Shown: in pieces, positions 59,696 through 64,000 of the stretch
Layout: each line of letters opens with the position of its first letter
Numbering within the stretch: the stretch's first letter is position 1
From: Zanthoxylum bungeanum
Lineage: Eukaryota > Streptophyta > Magnoliopsida > Sapindales > Rutaceae
Assembly: GCA_019454045.1 (NCBI GenBank)
Contig: SKCR01021110.1
Span: 1 to 64,000, forward strand
DNA: 64,000 nt
Reading direction: 5' to 3'
Notes under the pieces: model-generated
Database searches by the model: none
Told to the model about the DNA's origin: nothing
Seen by the model: the letters and a program-made list of their open reading frames with translations, nothing else
Translations under genes and position numbers: made by a program

Positions 59696-60349
59696 ATGGA
59701 AGCCACATCAAGAAGACGAGTTGTAAACATCTGTGTATTTTACGGTACTAGTGTTGGTTCTAAGCCAGAATACGTTGGAGCAGCATATGAATTGGGTAGA
59801 GTCATAGCTGAAAGGAATATGCACTTAGTATATGGCGGTAGCAATCTTGGACTAATGGGGATCGTTTCAAGGGCTGTACAGGAAGGAGGCAATCAAGTCT
59901 TGGGAATCATCCCAAACCCTTTGGCGGAGGTGAATCTTATTGGACCATCAAACGGAGAGGAACTGATTGTGCCAGGTATGTCTGAACGACTGGTTGAAAT
60001 GATTAATCGTGCTAATGCTTTTATTGCTTTGCCAGATGGCTTGGGGACAATGGAGGGAATTTTTACAGTGTTATCCTGGGCGAACTTGAACATACATCAG
60101 AAACCGCTTGGACTGTTCAATGTTGATGGATTTTATGATTTTCTTTGTGTATTTCTTGATGATGCCCGGAGAAATGGGTTCGTGTCAAAACCTGTAAAAG
60201 AACTCCTTTTCACTGCCAGAACTGCCCCGGATTTAATTGATCAAATTTTAGCCTTTGAACCACAAATTAACCCTATCCTTTCCAAGATTAATTGGTCCGA
60301 TAATGATCGTGGTAAGAAGCGTCGGATAAATCTGGATCTTAACCTTTAA
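59696..60349 (+). CDS. LOG-like protein (cytokinin riboside monophosphate phosphoribohydrolase family), retrotransposon-borne
   Basis: LOG enzymes release active cytokinin bases from riboside monophosphates in the cytosol. This 217-residue intronless ORF has the full family length; the ATG at 59,696 is chosen because the family N-terminus starts there (an upstream in-frame ATG at 59,663 adds 11 residues). The Rossmann-like fold motifs are present: Val-Cys-like Phe-Tyr-Gly-Thr-Ser at 15-19, Gly-Gly-Ser-Asn-Leu-Gly-Leu-Met-Gly at 47-55 and Asn-Val-Asp-Gly-Phe-Tyr at 142-147. The signature PGGxGTxxE reads Pro-Asp-Gly-Leu-Gly-Thr-Met-Glu-Gly at 113-121, so both the second Gly and the final catalytic Glu are changed. 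The Arg-Lys pair is Arg98-Leu99. The basic C-terminus ends Leu-Asp-Leu-Asn-Leu, an EAR-like LxLxL motif. No frameshift or stop. Normal plant LOG genes have several introns, so this is a captured retrocopy; enzymatic activity is doubtful. Confidence 0.85.
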   Translation: MEATSRRRVVNICVFYGTSVGSKPEYVGAAYELGRVIAERNMHLVYGGSNLGLMGIVSRAVQEGGNQVLGIIPNPLAEVNLIGPSNGEELIVPGMSERLVEMINRANAFIALPDGLGTMEGIFTVLSWANLNIHQKPLGLFNVDGFYDFLCVFLDDARRNGFVSKPVKELLFTARTAPDLIDQILAFEPQINPILSKINWSDNDRGKKRRINLDLNL

Positions 60350-60416
60350 TTTTCATTTTAGATGTAGAATTTTAGCTAACCAGGTACTGTTTCTAAACTC
60401 TTCTTCTACTTTTTAA

Positions 60417-60461
60417 GACATTGGGGACAATGTCTCATTTAGGTTTGGGGGAGGGGAATAG
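60417..60461 (+). promoter_or_regulatory. Hairpin and internal polypurine tract
   Basis: GACATTG-GGGA-CAATGTC (60,417-60,434) is a perfect 7-bp stem with a GNRA-type loop. It is followed by AGGTTTGGGGGAGGGGAATA (60,441-60,460). Purine tracts of this kind follow the last gene in Athila/Tat elements and can prime plus-strand synthesis. It lies 3.3 kb before the actual 3' LTR, so it is an internal tract. Confidence 0.6.
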
Positions 60462-61084
60462 TTGACTAGTATCTTGTTTTTATTGCGTTATTTTTAGTCT
60501 AAAATTTTCGAAAAAATTCAAAAATAAAAATAAAAACTTTTACAAAAATAAAAAAAATATTTTGTGTTTTTGTGTTTTTAATTTGATTAATCAGGTGAAA
60601 TTGTTGTGAGATAGTTGCTTAAGGAATTTCCACTCCTGAGACGTATCTCAACCTATTTCGAAACAAGTTAATTTTTTTTATTTCCTTTTGAATTATTTAA
60701 TTTATGAATTCTCCATTAAACTGACTAAAATGGCTTTTCATATGCTCAGTTGACGGGTATTATCAACATACATGGTAACATACGGACTTGAGTTGTAATT
60801 AACAAGTTTGTAATATTCAGTGCTCTAGTTTAATTGGAGGAAGCATCTAAAAAAGCGATGGGATAAAAAAAACATCTGAGATCCGAGTTATTAAGTTCGT
60901 AGGGGTGTTTTAACACCTAGTGCCCTAAAACCAACTGGCTTATGAGTCATTGGACCAAAGCTCGCTACATGGATCGAAGATGTTAAATATATTTATATAT
61001 ATATATATATATATCTGAAGTCTGAGTAATTAAGTCGGAAGGGGTGTCTTAACACCTAGTGCCCTAAAGCCAACTGGTTTGGGA
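60462..61084 (+). other. Downstream noncoding region with duplicated segment
   Basis: An A/T-rich tract (60,500-60,590) is followed by two copies of an 85-bp unit containing GGTGTTTTAACACCTAGTGCCCTAAA (start near 60,903 and 61,043), each with a short GGTGT..AACACC hairpin. A TA microsatellite (60,989-61,013) lies between them. No ORF. Confidence 0.55.
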
Positions 61085-61089
61085 GTCAC
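61085..61089. repeat. Left target duplication of nested solo LTR
   Basis: GTCAC is repeated exactly at 63,234-63,238. Confidence 0.85.
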
Positions 61090-63233
61090 TGATGAGCGGA
61101 AAATATATCAATATTTACCGCCCCTTTAACTTAATATTTTGTTTAGTTTCTCGGGTTTGATGAACGTTTTGATGTTTTTTAGTTTATTTTGCAGATAACA
61201 TAATATCGGGTCTCAATGAAATCATTTAGGATGAAATATGGGTCAAATAAGGGCAATTATTGGACTTGATATTTTAATTTTGGAGATTGGAAACTTGAAA
61301 GGGCGTTTTGACGAAGTGCAGTTTTGGAAATTCCAGTTTTGCGCATCTGTCGTATTTTGGGCATAACGTTTTACTCAGATATCGGATTGAGCTGATTCAA
61401 GTTCCAGATTAAAGAAGACTCAAAGATCTACAACTTTAAAAGACCAAATAATTTCGAATTCTGAAGATTTCATGCCCGAAATTGATGAACCATCCAGAAG
61501 TGTGTAGTGTGTAATTATTAAAGTCACTTTCAATCATTTTCAAAGCAAAAAAATAAATTAATAAAAAAAATAATAAAAATTATCAAATCATCACCAAACA
61601 TGATAAGAGATTAGTGGAGCAACTAATAATGGATTTGGTGGAGCAATTAGTGGAGCAATTAGTGGAGCAATTAGTGGAGCAATTAATAATTGATTTGGTG
61701 GATGATTTGATGGAGGCAAAATTTTGCCTATAAATACCAAGCCATTTCATTTGTAAAATTCATAATTTCTTCTAAGGAATTCCTTAAGAATACTAAGAAG
61801 ATTGTATCTTGTTTGTTTATTTACAGCTTTCAGTAATTAATTTTCGTTTTCGCACTTTCTTTTCTTTACTTTTCAGTTTTTACTTTCCGCAATTTACTTT
61901 TACGCACATTACTTTTCTTTATTTAATTTTCAGTTTTTACTTTTCAATAATGAGGAGGTAACTCCCCTTTGCTGGGGTAAAAGGTAAAACTTTTATTACT
62001 AATATTTAAATTAATCTCCCTTAATTATAATATATAAACTAGTTAAAATCTGACTTAACGAGGATACCGCCATATTGGTCGGTTGGTAATTATTTAAATT
62101 GGTTTTAACCTGACTAAACTGGATACCGCCTGATTGGTCGGTTGGTAATTAATTATTAATTTAACTTAATCTGGATACCGCCTATATGGCTGGTTGGTAA
62201 TTATCATGCAAAGTTAATATATTATATTAAGGGAGATATCTAAAATAGAAGTAATAAAAGTGGATCATTTTACCTCAGCATTTTCTTTTATTGTAATTTT
62301 ACTTTATTTACTTTTAAGCAATTTACTTTTCAGCAATTTACTTTTTAGCAATTTACTTTTCAGCATTTACTTTTCAGCATTTAATTTTCAGTATTTAATT
62401 TCAACATTTACTTTTCAGCATTTACTTTTCAGCATTTAATTTTCAGTATTTTACTTTATGTCTTTTATTTTATTTAAGTTTTTTTTTACTACCCGTAAAT
62501 ATGTGTCGTAACTAAGCCAATTATCTGGGGTTGTGATGAAATCCAATATTACCGGTTTATAAAGGGTTAAATTATAGTTTGGGTAATTTAAAGGTTTACT
62601 TATTAAGTCTTAAGCTTAATGCTTCTTGTTGTCTGATCACCAATAAGATTGATGTGGTAAATCTAAAATGAACTAGACATAGGGATTTTAGGTTTCAGCC
62701 TTAGACTTAATAGCCAACGATCTTCCTTGAGGATAGATAACCCTTTAATAGATTTCCTTACAGGATAGACATATACCTGTCGGGCGGGGGTAGCCATAAT
62801 TGGAACTTAAACTTAATGAATCCAGATAATTTGGTTGACATAGACATATGGTTCAATTGGGTTAAACTGGGTATTTACGTCTGACCATCGACAGAGGGTT
62901 TTGCATATTTAGTGTTCCAGGTTAGTAAACCGATTTATTACACAAACATAAAATAACCACTTCATCTTTAAAATGATATTGGAAGAAATCACAACCCTAG
63001 ATAGTTTTTAATATTGAATTTTCTTAAAACCTACTTTCGAACAATTTTATTTACTTGTTTTTAAATTTAGAATCGTCACCATTTCAAATCAATCAAACAA
63101 CCTGTTAGATACTAGTAATCATTTGACTTCATAAAATTAATAGATTAGATATTAAGTCCTCGTGGGATCGATATTTTTATACTACTTGAACGATACGTGC
63201 GCTTGCGTTATACGTGTGTGTTTACGCCGGTCA
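61090..63233 (+). mobile_element. Solo LTR of a sister Athila/Tat-like family
   Basis: It spans 2,144 bp, begins TGATGAGCGGAAAATAT, ends GCCGGTCA, and is flanked by GTCAC duplications. Excision rejoins TGGGAGTCACTGACCCAAAG, matching the first copy of the duplicated unit (60,950-60,965). It carries a TATA box at 61,729-61,736, a 12-bp tandem array AGCAATTAGTGG (about 61,617-61,684), the three-copy U5 repeat, and a TTTACTTTTCAGCA array (62,300-62,450). R/U5 is shared with 54,412-58,580; U3 is different. Confidence 0.9.
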
Positions 63234-63238
63234 GTCAC
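63234..63238. repeat. Right target duplication of nested solo LTR
   Basis: GTCAC matches 61,085-61,089. Confidence 0.85.
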
Positions 63239-63790
63239 TGACCCAAAGCTCGTTACATGGATATATGATATTGTATATAAATAAATAAAAAAATTCAGAA
63301 AATTCAGAAAAATATTCCATTGCCAAAAAGGTGTGAAGTCTGATATAACTTTAGGACAAAAATATTACCCTCCTTTCAACTACACTTATGAATATTGTGG
63401 GAACAGTAAATTGATTAATATCTTATTAGCTGTGTGTATGGAGAATGGTAAAAATAATTGGAGAATTTACTTATTTGGTAATTTAGAAAGAAAGAAAACA
63501 ACTCTTAACTTGGATAAGGAGTTTCACCTGTTTAGTTACTAACTTGTTTATTCTCTTTTCTCTTGTCTTTTTGCTTTTGTGTGCATTAGTTTTAGATTTG
63601 TGTTTGTGGGTATCGTCGCTGTAAGCTCTCACGAGACTACAACTCGTCCACTAGGGACACCTAGGGGCTTAAAGGCTTGTTGCATACGCTAAATGCAACT
63701 GTGATCCCTACGAAAGTGGCTTAGCTTAATTTTATTTTAAAGATGTTTATGTTATTTTATTTTATTGTTTTGCTCGAGGACTAGCAAAAT
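63239..63790 (+). other. 3' untranslated region of the LOG-bearing element
   Basis: It holds a 69-codon ORF (63,333-63,542) that I cannot assign to any family, rich in Lys, Asn and Tyr; it may be chance. Downstream, 63,631-63,710 folds into hairpins. The final words CTCGAGGACTAGCAAAA (63,774-63,790) are the usual text just before the purine tract in Athila/Tat elements. Confidence 0.5.
63631..63710 (+). repeat. Nested hairpins near the 3' end
   Basis: ACGAG-ACTACAA-CTCGT (63,631-63,647) and GTTGCAT-ACGCTAA-ATGCAAC (63,679-63,699) both have 7-base loops. TAGGGA (63,652-63,657) can pair with TCCCTA (63,705-63,710), enclosing the second hairpin. This is candidate RNA structure; function unknown. 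Confidence 0.5.
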
Positions 63791-63806
63791 GTTAGGTTTG
63801 TGGGTG
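63791..63806 (+). promoter_or_regulatory. Terminal polypurine tract (degenerate)
   Basis: GTTAGGTTTGTGGGTG lies immediately before the 3' LTR start. Relatives have an uninterrupted TTTGGGGG, so pyrimidines have broken the tract here. Confidence 0.6.
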
Positions 63807-64000
63807 TGATGAGTGGTAAATGTATCACTATTTCCCACTCATTTGACCTAATATTTTGTATAGTTTCTTGAGTCTTGTGAATATTTTGATGTGTTTTGTG
63901 TTATTTTGTAGATAAATAAGGTTTCGGGACTCTCTGGAGATGATTCGGGGCCAAAACAGTGTAAATGGACAAAAATGACAATATTGTCATTTGGCGCGTC
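63807..64000 (+). mobile_element. Start of 3' LTR of the LOG-bearing element (incomplete)
   Basis: The first 194 bp closely match 54,412-54,605, with a handful of substitutions, and continue beyond the window. Confidence 0.9.

Larger units (their letters stand above)
54412..64000 (+). mobile_element. Non-autonomous Athila/Tat-like Ty3 element carrying a LOG-like gene
   Basis: The LTR start TGATGAGTGGTAAATG at 54,412 recurs at 63,807, so the element is longer than 9.6 kb and its 3' LTR leaves the window. The order is 5' LTR (with a nested solo LTR), tRNA-Asp primer site extended into a tRNA copy, broken gag, no pol, LOG-like ORF, hairpin and purine tract, a region holding a second solo LTR, an AT-rich tail, a degenerate terminal purine tract, 3' LTR. 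The left flank is AGTAT (54,407-54,411), predicting AGTAT after the 3' LTR. The gag text is Athila/Tat-like by its Tyr-Ser-Asn-Thr-Tyr-Asn and Trp-Arg-Asn-His-Pro-Asn-Phe motifs. Confidence 0.85.

Noticed and set aside
62285..62460. CRISPR-like spaced repeat (TTTACTTTTCAGCA)
   Set aside because: Units are about 14-16 bp, contiguous and degenerate, within a plant LTR; it is a simple tandem array.

Overview
This is nuclear DNA from a flowering plant with a large, repeat-rich genome. The evidence is the plant-type Ty1/copia and Ty3/gypsy LTR retrotransposons with initiator-Met and Asp tRNA primer sites, a plant-type LOG-like open reading frame, and the absence of any recognisable ordinary host gene. 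The species cannot be named from the sequence.

Positions 1-47,483 are a nest of Ty1/copia elements. The oldest layer, 'Y', is represented by LTR pieces and an RNase H remnant (3,746-6,032 and 15,990-16,539). Element 'X' (3' end at 1-3,745) sits in Y's 5' LTR. Element 'A' (6,033-15,984) is complete, has a GTATT target duplication, and sits in Y's 3' LTR. Element 'E' begins at 16,540 in the same Y LTR. Element 'C' (20,556-38,218, + strand, recognisable gag-pol) is inserted in E's leader, and element 'B' (25,362-35,073, - strand) is inserted in C's integrase. From 38,219 to 47,483 lies a scrambled block of LTR and pol fragments (D, E 3' LTR, F, G). A, B, E, F and G belong to one family with LTRs of about 1.8-2.1 kb, a noncoding leader of about 2.5 kb and badly decayed pol. 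The near-identical LTRs of A beside its wrecked pol suggest it was mobilised in trans.

Positions 47,484-54,411 hold degenerate Ty3/gypsy material: a minus-strand LTR-like direct repeat (48,736-49,678 and 51,655-52,629) and a minus-strand Tat-lineage protease/RT fragment (53,641-54,410).

Positions 54,412-64,000 hold the most unusual object, a non-autonomous Athila/Tat-like Ty3/gypsy element whose 3' LTR runs off the window. Its 5' LTR contains a solo LTR of another family (55,742-57,848, TSD ATATG). Its Asp primer-binding site extends into a copy of nearly the whole tRNA-Asp(GUC) (58,587-58,658). It keeps a broken gag but no pol. Where an env-like gene would sit it carries an intact, intronless LOG-like ORF (59,696-60,349) in which several cytokinin-activation signature residues are substituted. 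A second, related solo LTR (61,090-63,233, TSD GTCAC) is inserted downstream, and a new LTR starts at 63,807.

All boundaries were read by eye from repeats, TG..CA ends, primer-binding sites, polypurine tracts and target duplications. Family lineage names below superfamily level are tentative.
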